DNA of 64,000 nucleotides. It comes from Microglena sp. YARC. Taxonomy: Eukaryota; Chlorophyta; Chlorophyceae; Chlamydomonadales; Chlamydomonadaceae. Positions within the stretch are counted from its first letter, which is position 1. Every line of letters starts with the position of its first letter. The stretch covers positions 61,727,313-61,791,312 of the forward strand of contig CM039464.1 of NCBI GenBank assembly GCA_022414725.1, written 5' to 3'. Below the pieces are notes generated by a model, which did no database searches, was not told the DNA's origin, and was given only the letters and a program-made list of their open reading frames with translations. Made by a program: the position numbers and the translations under genes. Shown here piece after piece: positions 32,278-43,215 of the stretch.

Positions 32278-32680
32278 ACTTGAAAGCATCTTGCAAGTGC
32301 CCAGCAGTGTGGCTTGGTTGACATACTACTACTTTAGTGCTCAGTAATTTCCTACTGGTGTTAACCTTTCCACGTCCATGGTTCAGGTCAAGATATCATG
32401 CATGGAGGGAAAGCTGCACTTCTTTGACCAAATTGGTAGGTTCCACTGTTCCAGCAATGTTCCTGAGAGGTTTATATCTTTTTTTTAGCCCATGATTTCC
32501 AGTACTCCTCCGAGCGCAAGGACAAGCAAAAAACTTGTGAAGTGTAGCCGTTTCTGACAAACCTTACCGTCTAACATTCGTTAGGGATTTTATGTTTGGC
32601 TTTTCTGAGCAGCTTTTAGGCAGCTCCTTCAGCCAGCGAATTTGCTACACCTGGATATTTTGGCAGTTCTGTACAATCGA
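32278..32680 (+). other. Intergenic, nothing recognised
   Basis: No ORF with coding character, no tandem repeat and no terminal repeats seen. Confidence 0.5.
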
Positions 32681-33019
32681 CAGGGTTGTGTAGTATGGAT
32701 ACGGTATTGGCTTTAGAATTGAGTACGGTTTGAGTACGGTACGTTTTAAGTATTAAAACATTCCCTGACCTGGAAACCTTTTTGTTTTTCCTAATTTGAC
32801 TTTCGTTTCAGTAGGAAACATGTAGAGGGCATTACGGGCTTTCCAGTGGTATGCTGATCATGTAAAAAATCGAAGGCAGCAAAACGTTATGCCACTTTGT
32901 ATCATGGAACTGACTGAGCAAGTATGTGTCGTGAGTACGGACCGTACTCGTACTCAATTCTCAGGAAAACGAGCATGGTACGGATTTTAGGTGCGTACTG
33001 TCCGTACTACACAACCCTG
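32681..33019. mobile_element. MITE with CAGGGTTGTGTAGTA ends
   Basis: Inverted ends CAGGGTTGTGTAGTATGGA and, complementary at the right, TCCGTACTACACAACCCTG bound 339 bp. Internal GAGTACGG/CCGTACTC palindromic units occur near both ends. The terminal CAGGG is hAT-like, but an 8-bp flanking duplication is not evident, so boundaries or age are uncertain. The ends resemble those of the element at 33628-35997. Confidence 0.6.
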
Positions 33020-33448
33020 AAAATATATCGTCAGCTTTAAGGTGCCCTAGGTTGCGTTAGGTTTAGCTGAAAAGGCAGGCATTTCCCACAGTAATTATGA
33101 AGAAGATGTTGAGCAGCCCAACTGCTGGGTGGGGCCATGTTACCATTTTCAAGTTCAATCTAGCCAGACAGGAAAACTGCCTGGAAAATATTTTTTTATA
33201 GCCGTACATAAACCACCTGAGGAGATCCATTTTGAACCTCTTTTCCCCTGGCTGCACAATTATTTCTTAATTACTTGCTTTATTGCTATGCAGATGGAAT
33301 ACCTGAGGCAGCGCTTGTTGGAGGAGATGTTGACATTGTCTACAGTTAAAGGATCACTGTCGGTTTGGATGGCTGTTTTACAGTGTCTTTTTTTCAGAAA
33401 TCTGGAGCTCATTTTGGTAGCTACAAGTGGCGACCAAAGCCTCATTCT

Positions 33449-33508
33449 GGGACGGTGTGGTAGCACCGTCTGTAGAGCGCGAAGCGCTCGGCGCGAAGCG
33501 CCGCTACT
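33449..33508. other. Cluster of GC-rich hairpins
   Basis: Three consecutive perfect stems: GACGGTG..CACCGTC, AGCGC-GAA-GCGCT and CGGCGC-GAA-GCGCCG. The last two are enclosed by GTAG..CTAC to give a three-way junction. A G-rich stretch (GGGGGGTCCGGGGGGCGC) follows. I cannot assign a function. Confidence 0.6.
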
Positions 33509-33834
33509 TTTAAGGGGGGTCCGGGGGGCGCAGGGCTTTTTGGGGGGGGGGCTTAGAAAACATGCATTTTGAACATGGGTGACATATGTTACACTGGTTT
33601 GTAACAACTTTGTCAAGCCTCTAAATCATTTAGGGTTGTGCCATTTGCGTTCGCGTACGGCTTCGGTTTCGGTTTCGGTTTCGGAATCGTACGGGTTTTT
33701 GAAGGTCGTTCGGTTGCGTTCGGTGGAACTGTAACTTTAAAATGGACAATGATACGGATAAAATTCATCTGACAATGTTATTTCCTGGAGGCAAACAACT
33801 CTAGTTATGAGTTAACCTTTTTCACACACGGCTG

Positions 33835-33960
33835 TAGTACTTCTCTCCAGAAAGATAATTATCTGACCTAGCCCTCAAGGAGAAATTATCCCGGTGCCGA
33901 GGATCGAACCCCCGACTACGATATGCTGAAACAACCGAGCACATGGTAAGCCGATGCGGT
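33835..33960 (-). mobile_element. tRNA-like SINE fragment, family C
   Basis: On the minus strand: GGCTTACCATGTGCTCGG (A-box-like), then GTCGGGGGTTCGATCCTCGG (B-box in a T-arm). No intact acceptor stem is seen. It lies immediately upstream of the LINE-B fragment. Confidence 0.45.
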
Positions 33961-35024
33961 CGTTCCCACACGGAAAATATGTATTACACGTGTACTGTGT
34001 ACAGTTACTAGCTGGAAAATTTCCCCTTTCCCCTCCTCTTCAACTTGGTCCCCCAGCTACGCTGGGCAAGTTCAAGGTCAAACTTGGGACTACTCTACTG
34101 AATAGCGCCACAGGACAGCTTCAAGCAGAGGCACGGGCTGTGTATGTGGGTCTAGCAATGGGCCCACCCCACAATCCCCGGTATGTGACAGGATGTACCC
34201 GGATGTTTGCTCGGCGTTTGTCTGCTCTCTGGTCCTTTCCTTGGGAAAACCAACAGAAGGAAATCATGTGGTGTCTTGCAGCTGATGGGGTCCGTGGAGC
34301 ATCATCCAGGGTACAGTTTCGTTGCCCATGTTGCCCTGATGCACCTCCTTACTCAGATGCTCGTATGCACAGTTTTTGGACTTGTCCCGTGGCTGTGGCG
34401 GTTCGAGATGCTATTCAGACCACCCTGCTTGCCTCTACCACTGTCCCTCTCCAACAGACCAGCCTCTGGTTGTGCTACCCCCGCCCTTCCTCGACTATTT
34501 ATCTGGAGGTGTGGGGTGTTGTCTGCCTTGCTGCTCTGTCAGCCATGGATCATGGTCGACTGCAAGCGTGGAGGCTGCACTATGCAGCCTCTAATCAGGC
34601 TCTTCTTAACCAAGGTCAACGCACTCTCTATGAGGTGTGGGGACTAACTAATCCGCACGAGGTGGCATCCCGCCCTATCTCTGTCCGGGCTGGAGCCCTT
34701 GCTGTGACTGATTTTTGGGCCCGCATCGCTGACTTTGTAGCCATTGGGGCACCCCCGGACGATTGGGAGGACACTGTGGACTCTTCTCACCCCTTCATTA
34801 GCCATGGGGGAGCCAGGTTCAATATGGGTTCTCCCCCTCAAACTTTTCCGCATGAAGATGCTTCCCTCATCCACGATCCTCCCCTTTCTCCTCCCCCCAT
34901 CCCCCCTTCACCATCTACGCTCTTCAATCCTGTTCTCCCCATGGTTCCACTGGTACCCTCCCCTTCTCACATGCACCTGTTAGGTAGCCAATTGATTTTG
35001 CCAGAAGAGTGGTCTTACGATTAG
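33954..35024 (+). pseudogene. LINE-B C-terminal fragment with zinc knuckle
   Basis: An open 356-codon frame whose start is not genuine. WSFPWENQQKEIMWCLA followed by FRCPCCPDAPPYSDARMHSF, WTCP and VAVRDAI is the CxxC..H..C zinc-knuckle tail seen at the end of many LINE polyproteins. The last 100 residues are Pro-rich. No RT motifs are present, so the element is 5' truncated. It shares no close sequence with LINE-A or LINE-C, so it is a separate lineage. A C/T-rich 3' UTR seems to extend to about 35860. Confidence 0.7.
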
Positions 35025-35860
35025 CTGATACCTTTTTGCTAGTCTTTCTTTGCATGCGCCAGCTTGCTTGCGTCTTTACGCTCCTCTTTTCAGCTCCTCT
35101 TTCTTGGGTGCCAAGCATTAGATCGCTCTCGGGTTCCGTACGTCACAGGACACCCTTTTGTCTAGTTTTTTGGTTTGGCCCTTCATGCCCGCAGTTTTCG
35201 GGTTTGGGTTTTGGGTTTAGGATTACCAGTTTCCACCCTGGACCCTAAACCCTCCCCCCTCCCTTCTCCTTTTCGCCTCCCTTTCTCGCTGGCTGTGCTT
35301 AGATTGTTGGTTTCGTTTCTCTAGTAATAGCTCTAGTTTGTGGCTTCTGGTGTACGGGCAGGGCAGGTCTACCAAGTGTGGTGGATTCTCTTGTCCCTGA
35401 CATGTGTGCTTGCCTTCTGAGTCTTGCTAGGTTGGTTTCTGGCCTCTCTGTTTTCGGCTGGCCTCCCCCTTTCCTTCATGGGGTGTCTATGGTTATCATC
35501 CTTGACACTCCGGTCCTTTTCTGCAAGTTGGTTGTGTCGGGTGGTCTTGTGCTTTCTTCCTTTGAGGGCATTATCGCTGCATATTAAGGTGCTCATAGCG
35601 CATGCCCTTGGGTGGTATTTAGCTCTTTTCGTTTGGCCTTCCTCTCTTGTGGTTGGTGGGCTTGGTGTTCTGGATTGCTTACTTTTGCATCCCTCCCCTT
35701 TCCGCTCTCCTTTCCGCCTATAGTTTGTTTCCTTTTTTGGGACTTGACCTAGTTTGTTTTCAGGTTTGTGGGGGTGCCTTCAAAACCCTCGTGCTTCCGT
35801 GTTATAAAATTGGATGGTCGGCAGGCTGTGCTGCTGTCCAGTCTCGGCAGTGATTTGCTG
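35025..35860 (+). other. Probable LINE-B 3' UTR
   Basis: A T/C-rich stretch without coding character containing TTTCGGGTTTGGGTTTTGGG near 35203. The end is set only by the resumption of CGAACG sequence of the surrounding hAT-like element. Confidence 0.4.
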
Positions 35861-35997
35861 AGTTTATGTAACGAACCCCCTCTCTCGAAAATGGGCTAGG
35901 CACCGAACGACCGAATGCACCGAACGCGAACGAGATTTCCACCGAATGCAAACGCGTTCGGTATTTTGGTGCATACGGACCGAATGGCACAACCCTG

Positions 35998-37335
35998 TCT
36001 AAATGTACAGAAAAATAATCACTGGGTCTTAGTACTACAACCTAGCCCCAACATTCCGGCCGACTTTAAACATACTCACTATTAAGTTATCATCTACACA
36101 CATTCCTTGCGCATCATAAGAAAAGGGTCTACTCGATCATTTCACATCATGCAAAATGTGATACTATCAATTGTGGTGTTAGCATTGGGGTGGGGGTGTG
36201 TGGGGGGGGGGGGTCTTCACACACATACACCCTCATCACACCTGTCTCCTGTGTTGGTGCAACCTCTGCTGGCATGGCCTAGACCCGGGGCCTAGACCTC
36301 TGTCCAAGCAATTTCCCTAAGGCAGGGGTTGAGGGGGAGGGGGGCGCGCCCAAGGTCCGACTTCTCCCATGAATTCGACGTTTAGAGATAGTGGCGGTGC
36401 TTTGCTAGGACGTTGGGAGAGGGGTGGGTGGTGCGAATAGACTCGCATGTCCCTTCTAACGGGTTTCAAAGGAGTAGTCGCGACTGGATTGAAGACGAGC
36501 GACAAACTTGTCATTGCCGCGACTGCGCTCGGTAGATACCGCCAGCGCAATAATCAACATATCAACTAACTAAGCTTGACAGGAACGGTGCCCACCCCAG
36601 ACCCCTGGTGGAAGTTGGAACGCGGGAGTAACTCCACGGGCTGCACTACTGTACTTTCTGGCTTGGTCAGTTGGCCTCAGGGGTCACTTTCAGTTCTTTC
36701 CGTTCTGACCAGAGCTGGCTTAGTCGCTTAGAGCTAGCTGGCTAGCTGGGCTGGGCTGGGCCTGTGCGACCCAGGTGCGACCAAGGTGGCGACCCAGGGC
36801 ACAAATCAATTACTCGCGGTCGCAATTGTGGCGACCAAGGGCCGATTTCGCCTTAAAGTCGCACACCTGGGGGTCGCACGGTGGTCGCCACTGGGTCGCC
36901 GATTTGGCGACGGGTCGCACACAAAAAAAACTGCTGATTTATAATGAAAGAGGAGGATTAAATTCGACTGACTGAATGGCAAGCTAGGGGAGCTGCTTAG
37001 AAGCTACTACGTGTAGCAGAAAAAACAGTACTAGAATCGCTATCAGTTCACCAGGGTTGTTCAGAATGCTAACCTTGCATCGCACATACAATCTGAGAAT
37101 AGCCATCGTAGACTTCCATTTTGGAAGACTGGTTGCGACGTAGATGCAGTTTTTAATGATTTTTGTTGCAGATGCACATATTGAAATTGATTGTGCTTCA
37201 ACCAGGAGGATGCCAGGAGCCATAGAAAGTCCGACACGGTCCATGCCAGGGCATCGGGAAGTTGTTTCCGTTAGGGGATCACGTGATTTATCGATACCCC
37301 CGGGTCCGGGTCCATTCTGAGTACTTCAGGGCAAG

Positions 37336-37371
<36 letters not shown>

Positions 37372-37563
37372 CCCCATCTGAACTTGTTCCCAACTTTTTT
37401 CTCCCTGCTCCATTTCGCCTCTGGATAAGTGCAACGACTTCGTCTCGATGCAAGCGTGCTGATTCCATAGTTTTCAGACACCTGCTATGTAATTCAAGTT
37501 CGAGTTCAAGTTATAAACCTTGTTTCACCGGTCATCTCCTGCTTATCCTTGTTTGAGTTCGGC
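35998..37563. other. Non-coding spacer with a GGTCGC palindromic patch and homopolymers
   Basis: A G run lies at 36201-36210. At 36765-36925 repeated GCGACCCAGG and the complementary GTGGTCGCCACTGGGTCGCC form an imperfect inverted-repeat block, possibly a decayed MITE. A run of about 30 C lies at 37339-37368. GGGGAGCTGCTTAGAAGCTAC at about 36989 matches the end of the MITE at 38983. No gene is recognised. Confidence 0.5.
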
Positions 37564-37870
37564 ATGGATACATCCAATATAACTGCAGAGTCGAACGCGA
37601 CCATTGAAGAGACTATTAACGACAAAAGTCCGTCCAAGAGGCAGCATGTGGAGCGTGTGGACCTGACTGATGGCCGCCTGGACGAGGTCGACGACATATG
37701 TCATGTTTGTGCTCGGTCGGCAACAGTTCGAGCAGCACAAGAAGTTCTGCCGAGGTACTCAGGCGAAAATCCCTGCATGTCATTGTGGGAAGGTCTGGAC
37801 AGCTGCTGGTGATGTTGAGAGGCACAGAGCATCTTGCTTTGTGTACAAAGCCCTTGAACCCCTTCCTGGA

Positions 37871-37894
37871 CAGCTGAAAATCAGCCAGTTCTTT
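37871..37894 (+). other. PCNA-interacting (PIP) box motif in the zinc-finger segment
   Basis: QLKISQFF exactly fits the Q-x-x-(I/L/M)-x-x-F-F consensus that binds the sliding clamp PCNA. It lies 30-odd residues after the second zinc finger, in the same frame, followed by VKPAQP and a TAG stop. Confidence 0.6.
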
Positions 37895-37925
37895 GTCAAA
37901 CCAGCCCAGCCATAGCCACAGCTGC

Positions 37926-38065
37926 AGCCCCTTGATGGAGATGATGCAACTGCAAGTGCTGAGCCCCAAACACAGCCCCTTGATGGAGATGATGCGACTG
38001 TAAGTGCTGAGCCCCTAACACAGCCCCTTGATGGAGGTGATGCAACTGCAAGTGCTGAGCCCAAG
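37926..38065 (+). repeat. 48-bp in-frame repeat, three copies
   Basis: The unit CCCCTTGATGGAGATGATGC plus AACTGCAAGTGCTGAGCC.. codes PLDGDDATASAEPQTQ. Its length is a multiple of three and it stays in the frame of the surrounding decayed gene. Confidence 0.85.
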
Positions 38066-38982
38066 CGAACTATTTGCCAAGGTTGGAAGGCTGTGGAGTG
38101 ACCTCAGCCTTTCTGTAAGAGCTACCCCTTCCAGGTTCACCGTCCTACCGAGGCCCATCATGCAACCCAGGTGTCTTGGAGTGCTACAACAAAGGGTTTC
38201 TTAGTCTCAGATGCTTGCAAACGGTACTACTTGCCCGGGGATGCCTCGTGTTGCTCTTCTTGCGCTGAGTTGCCGTACAAGCAAGTGATTTCTGACGTCC
38301 GGAACCGTGCAAGTCAAGAGCAACCTCTAGGGAATGGCCTGCAACACCAATACCTGACTCAATCTCAGCACAGCAGTCAAGCCCTAGAACGCACCGAACA
38401 GGTTCGTGTAATGCAACGCAAGGCCAATGATGCAGCTAACAAGATAGCCCGCCTAACCAAAGGCCTGACCTTGCACAAGCACATTGTCATGTACCTCAGC
38501 CAGAACCGAGAACCTCGCCTACACCAGCTACTGAGTGTTTGCTTGCACTCCGGAGCCTCTCCTTCATCCATTCACCAGGAGCTTGCTGATGCAGTGCATG
38601 GCATGTATGGGAGCAAGAGGACTACGATGCTGCAGTATTGGCCTGTCGTACTGGTGGATGGCGTTGCCTTGCCATGTTGGCAAAACGTGAAGGCTATCCC
38701 AGTGCACGGGCTGTCATTTGTGCTGTGGAGCATACCAAGTTCCAGCTGTGCAGCAGGGGCTGGGATGGTGAAGTGGTAGAGAAGAACATGGAGCGCCTGC
38801 TGCTTCTCACTTATAAACGGCCCAAGATCATGATGGTGGATGAGGTGGCTGTAGATCAAACACCGAGATATGACTCATGGTAAGTAATCACTTTTCTTTC
38901 TTGCAGAACGTGCACATTGTTGGTTACATGCCTGGTTACGTGACATACATCTGCATACATGAACAAATGACCGGACATGGGC

Positions 38983-39186
38983 CATAGCCTTTCTTTTCAG
39001 CTACGAGCAGCAGCTTCTAGGCAGCCCCCCTGGCTTGCTACCTTGCCCAAACCAACAGCAGGGAAGTGCACTTCGAAGCTGGTATAATCATATTTCCAGA
39101 ACTGTTGAAATCTTGGGGCTTAGCCCTGTGGCTGTCTCAGGGAGCTGCCTAGAAGCTGCTGCTGGTAGCTGAAAAGAAAAGCTATG
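38983..39186. mobile_element. hAT-like MITE (CATAGC ends) in the intron of the large pseudogene
   Basis: This 204-bp element has inverted ends of about 45 bp, CATAGCCTTTCTTTTCAGCTAC at left and its near-complement at right. The next stretch, AGCAGCAGCTTCTAGGCAGC, is also shared by both arms. It is flanked by a perfect 8-bp duplication ACATGGGC (38975-38982 and 39187-39194). It sits inside a GT..AG intron (38880-39291). An arm of a relative is at 45107-45170. Confidence 0.85.
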
Positions 39187-39429
39187 ACATGGGCATATGA
39201 AGATATGCTACACGTGGTGCAAGGTGCCTAAATTCTGAAACACATCCACCACCATTTAACCTTTCCCCCGCACATTCCCATCCATTTGCAGCACTGGTGA
39301 GCTTGTGGGCCTGTGACACCAGCATGCGTCCAAACTCCCTCTGAAACTTGACTCCTATGGGGACATGGAGCACCTGAGGAGGTTGGTTGATGAAGATACA
39401 GTTCACATCGCACAAGAAGTCACTGCTGT

Positions 39430-39910
39430 GGCAATTGCAAGCCTTGGCCGCCATGATTACACCAGTCACTGCTGGTCTTAGCCGCCATGATTACACCAGT
39501 CACTGCTGGCCTTGGCCGCCATGATTACACCAGTCACTGCTGGTCTTGGCCGCCATGATTACACCAGTCACTGCTGGTCTTGGCCGCCATGATTACACCA
39601 GTCACTGCTGGTCTTGGCCGCCATGATTACACCAGTCACTGCTGGTCTTGGCCGCCATGATTACACCAGTCACTGCTGGCCTTGGCCGCCATGATTACAC
39701 CAGTCACTGCTGGTCTTGGCCGCCATGATTACACCAGTCACTGCTGGTCTTGGCCGCCATGATTACACCAGTCACTGCTGGTCTTGGCCGCCATGATTAC
39801 ACCAGTCACTGCTGGTCTTGGCCGCCATGATTACACCAGTCACTGCTGGTCTTGGCCGCCATGATTACACCAGTCACTGCTGGCCTTGGCCGCCATGATT
39901 ACACCGGTGG
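39430..39910 (+). repeat. 34-bp minisatellite, about 14 copies
   Basis: The unit GGTCTTGGCCGCCATGATTA plus CACCAGTCACTGCT has expanded out of the exon segment coding SLGRHDYT. Copies are nearly identical (GGTCTT/GGCCTT variants). Because 34 is not a multiple of three it destroys the reading frame of the host gene. Confidence 0.92.
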
Positions 39911-40014
39911 AGTCATTGCTGGTCTGCCTCATTGCAAGAAAGCTACTAGTCAAGGCCAAGAAGAGCTCATCTGAGATATGATTGATCACTATCACTCAGG
40001 TCCACATCTCATGT

Positions 40015-40566
40015 ACGGGCCTGTATGGACCTGAGTGCCTGCGCCTATATGGACCTGAGTGCCTGCGCCTGTATGGACCTGGGTGTCTGCGCCTGTATGG
40101 ACCTGAGTGTCTGCGCCTGTATGGACCTGAGTGTCTGCGCCTGTATGGACCTGAGTGTCTGCGCCTGTATGGACCTAAGTGTCTGCGCCTGTATGGACCT
40201 GAGTGTCTGCGCCTGTATGGACCTGAGTGTCTGCGCCTGTATGGACCTGAGTGTCTGCGCCTGTATGGACCTGAGTGTCTGCGCCTGTATGGACCTGAGT
40301 GTTTGCGCCTGTATGGACCTGAGTGTCTGCGCCTGTATGGACCCGAGTGTCTGTGCCTGTATGGACCTGAGTGTCTGCGCCTGTATGGACCTGAGTGTCT
40401 GCGCCTGTATGGACCTTTGTGTCTGCGCATGTATGGACCTGAGTGTCTGCGCCTGTATGGACCTGAGTGTCTGCGCCTGTATGGACCTGAGTGTCTGCGC
40501 CTATATGGACCTGAGTGTCTGCGCCTGTATGGACCTGAGTGTCTGCGCCTGTATGGACCTTTGTGT
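40015..40566 (+). repeat. 24-bp minisatellite, about 23 copies, open in several frames
   Basis: The unit GTATGGACCTGAGTGTCTGC plus GCCT codes LYGPECLR in one frame, MDLSVCAC in another, and Arg/His/Gly/Pro repeats on the minus strand. It abuts the next conserved segment of the large pseudogene (SDGATTRR..), and YGP is plausible ancestral sequence there. It is most likely a local expansion of coding DNA rather than a genuine repeat protein, since the YGPECLR frame ends 20 codons later. Confidence 0.9.
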
Positions 40567-42473
40567 CAGATGGAGCTACCACCCGTCGTTGTCCGTATGT
40601 TCTGATCTTCGAGAGTAACAACTTGGACCCTGCCTTGCCAATGTATGGCAAGGTCAAGTACCTTGCGCTCCTTGACACCACTGTGGGCCCACACGACGTG
40701 ACCGAGAAGCACTGTGGGAAGCGGTTACGTGAACGCATCAAGGGGCCCAAAGGAGTGCTGATCGGCCACGTCTTGCTCACTGGCACAATCCACAAGCACT
40801 TCTTGCCTCTAGCAGGATGCAAGAATATGGATGCGTTCCTTCACCCTAAAGACTCCATGAACGCACAATGTGCTGAGGACCTGGGCGTTGCTCTAGCTGC
40901 AGTCTGCCTATCCTAATCGACCCGGCTCTTGTGGAGGAGGGATCCAAAGAAACATGGGAGGCTGAGAAGTTGTTGGAACATGTGCAGAGATACTTGTGGA
41001 GTATCTTTGACACGGCGTTGTCCATCAGTGAGCAGCTTGTGAACTTGTCTACCCTGGGACATCTCATAGCCTTCCTTTCCTACGGCTGCGGGTCATGAAC
41101 CAAGTTCATTCCCTTCTAGCTGTATCACGACTTGCAGGCGGTGATCAAGAACGCATTCTTCTGTGCTGCCAAGGCTCAGCTGCACCAAGGGGACATGGAG
41201 CTTTTCTTGTTTCAGCTGGGGAACAATGCTCTTGAAGAGATATTCGCCTGGCTGAGGACACTATCACACCAGCGCAACATGGATTGCCTAAACTTTCAGC
41301 ACAATGTTGGGATTGCGGGACAGATGAACAGTGTCTATGACCGGAACCTGGGTTGGAAGTTGCAGCGGTCCAAGATCAGCGTAAGAGACGACCGAGACAG
41401 GCCGAATGCAGTGAAGGGAGACCGGTTCATGAAGAGTGACATATCTTTGTCAGAGCTGTGGAATGGTGGTCGAGCTTTTGCTGCTATGCTAATCCAGGAG
41501 AGCAAGCTGTTTGAAGACAGTGGCGCCAACCCAACAGAGACCTACTTTGTCAAGCTTGCACAATCAGGTGGGATGGTCAGTCTCCTACGCCCAGAGGGTA
41601 CACCCGTTGGGGCTAAGCCCTACAAGCAGACTGGAGGCATTGCTGCTGAACAGGTTGAGGAAGAGGAGGAAGAGGAGGAGGGGTTCTTCCAGAGAAAAGC
41701 AGAACGCGCAGTGGTACCCCTCAGTCTAGTGGAGGAGGAAGAGGAGGAGTTGAATGAAGAAGATGCCACTGCAACTGCTCAGGCGGTTGAAGACATGGAG
41801 GAAGCGACAGCCGTGGATACAAGCTGTGAAAAAGATTGGGTGACTCATGAGGGAAACAAGACGCACAAGGCTTCACTAGTGCAAGAATTCTTTGGCCATC
41901 AAAAGGCGTCAACTGATCGGACAAAACGTGTCATGGGCACAAGCATGTACTCCTCAGGGTACTTCAAAGCGCGCGCTTTTGCACTTTTGAGCGCTGACTT
42001 TTTGACACCCTTGCGCGCTATAGCGCAGATTTTTGCAACCCCTGTGCGCTTAGCGCGCTGTCTTTTTGAACACCAGTGCGCTTTCCTCTTTTCAGTCTCT
42101 CACAGAAAGCGCTGAAACCGCAGTCCCCCTGTGCGCTTTCTCAATTTTTGAGTGACAGTCACTGACTCATTGAGTGACTGACTGAGTGACTCAAGGGGTG
42201 GGATTCAAATAGTGTGACAGGCAGCCATCCTGACTAGGTAGCACTGTAGCAGCACGCGGCGAGCCGTCGACCGTGCAATTTGAACGCTAACGGAAACAAC
42301 CGTATTCTGGAGTCTTAAATACAACACCCGGCAGAGTGCGGTTACGACAAAATCCTATCTCTGGGCTTATTCAACGCTTCCGTTCCTCGCCCCTGCTCAT
42401 CTGCTGCTCATCTGTTGCCATTTCGTCACAGCTAACTGCTCAAGTCTGATAGGCTCCTTCTAACCCACCACAC

Positions 42474-42598
42474 GTAAGTTCGATTGCGTCTGAATCGACG
42501 AGTCGAGTACTCTTTCAGCTTGTTGAGTTGTGACCTGCCGAATTCCTGGAAACGCGCTGACATCAAGTGTCTAAACTTTTCCTTTCCCCCTTGTGCAG
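42474..42598 (+). other. Introner-like intron, copy 1 (5' leader)
   Basis: A 125-bp GT..AG intron beginning GTAAGTTCGATTGC and ending CTTGTGCAG. The interior TTGAGTTGTGACCTGCCG..TCCTGGAA..GACATCA aligns with copy 2 at 42909-43048. Flanking exons do not obviously align. Confidence 0.6.
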
Positions 42599-42827
42599 TC
42601 CTTGTCCTCGACTCCTCGTCGCCCAGTCGCCAAGTCGGAGTCCTCGCTCCTCACTTCTCCTCCGCCACCTCCTTTTCACTCTCCTCCTCCTGCTCCTCCT
42701 CTCTCTCTTCCTTTCCGCCTCCTCCTTCCTGCTCTACTCGCCTGTCGCCTCTGCTGCTCGCCTCTGCTCGCCTCTGCTGCTCTCCTAGTCACCCCTACCG
42801 CTCTCCTAGTCGCCCCTACTGCTGCGA

Positions 42828-43215
42828 TGGGCAAGCAGGATAACCCGACGGAGAAGGCCAAGACCGCTGGGGTCCCAACAGCGAAGACCAAGAACTACTG
42901 GGCCACGAGTAAGTTCGATTGCTTGGGTACATAATTTGATCGAGCTGTATCTGTGTGTGTTTGCTTATCGAGTTGCGACCTATGTCCTGGAATCTGCTGG
43001 ATGCCATCATATCTTCTTAGCTAAATCAACTCCTTCCACTTTGTGCAGCCGGAATCGTTGCCGTTTCTGCGTCCCCGACGAAGCGGAAGGGAACCATTGC
43101 GGCTGCACTGGATGCTTCAGCTGGTCCTTCGGCCTTGCGGTGTTCTGTCCCTGCTCCACGAGACACTCCCACTCCATCCGTGCATGCTTCAGCCGGTCCT
43201 TCAATTTGTAACAGG
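42828..43215 (+). CDS. Short spliced ORF inside the hAT-like element (unknown, possibly an N-terminal fragment)
   Basis: MGKQDNPTEKAKTAGVPTAK then TKNYWAT, donor at 42909, acceptor at 43048, then GIVAVSASPTKRKGTIAAAL and a Ser/Pro/Ala-rich stretch. The phase-1 junction (ACG A|CC GGA) keeps the frame. It runs to a TAA at about 43209. A leader intron (42474-42598) precedes the ATG. The basic, low-complexity N-terminus would suit the start of a DNA-binding transposase, but no domain is identifiable. Whether it is expressed is unknown. Confidence 0.4.
42909..43048 (+). other. Introner-like intron, copy 2
   Basis: A 140-bp GT..AG intron. Its first 14 bases are identical to copy 1 (GTAAGTTCGATTGC). 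The interior ATCGAGTTGCGACCTATG..TCCTGGAATC..ATGCCATCA is homologous, and the end CTTTGTGCAG is nearly identical. Confidence 0.6.

Larger units (their letters stand above)
33628..35997. mobile_element. hAT-like element with AGGGTTGTGCCATT ends, interrupted by SINE and LINE-B
   Basis: The left end has AGGGTTGTGCCATTTGCGTTCG and the right end the inverted AATGGCACAACCCTG. CGAACG/CGTTCG-rich subterminal sequence is inside both ends. The flanks TCTAAATC and TCTAAATG match at 7 of 8 bases. The left end carries three extra bases, so the boundary is not exact. The interior is occupied by a SINE-like fragment and a truncated LINE, so the original element was probably a few hundred bases. Confidence 0.5.

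Noticed and set aside
39430..39910. CRISPR-like direct repeat array
   Set aside because: Units are contiguous without unique spacers and lie in a eukaryotic gene; it is a minisatellite. The same applies to 48859-49465, 49561-50328 and 45657-45825.
40015..40618. A real Cys-rich repeat protein (LYGPECLR or MDLSVCAC repeats)
   Set aside because: The frame has no conserved flanks of its own and ends shortly after the array, which sits inside a decayed gene.
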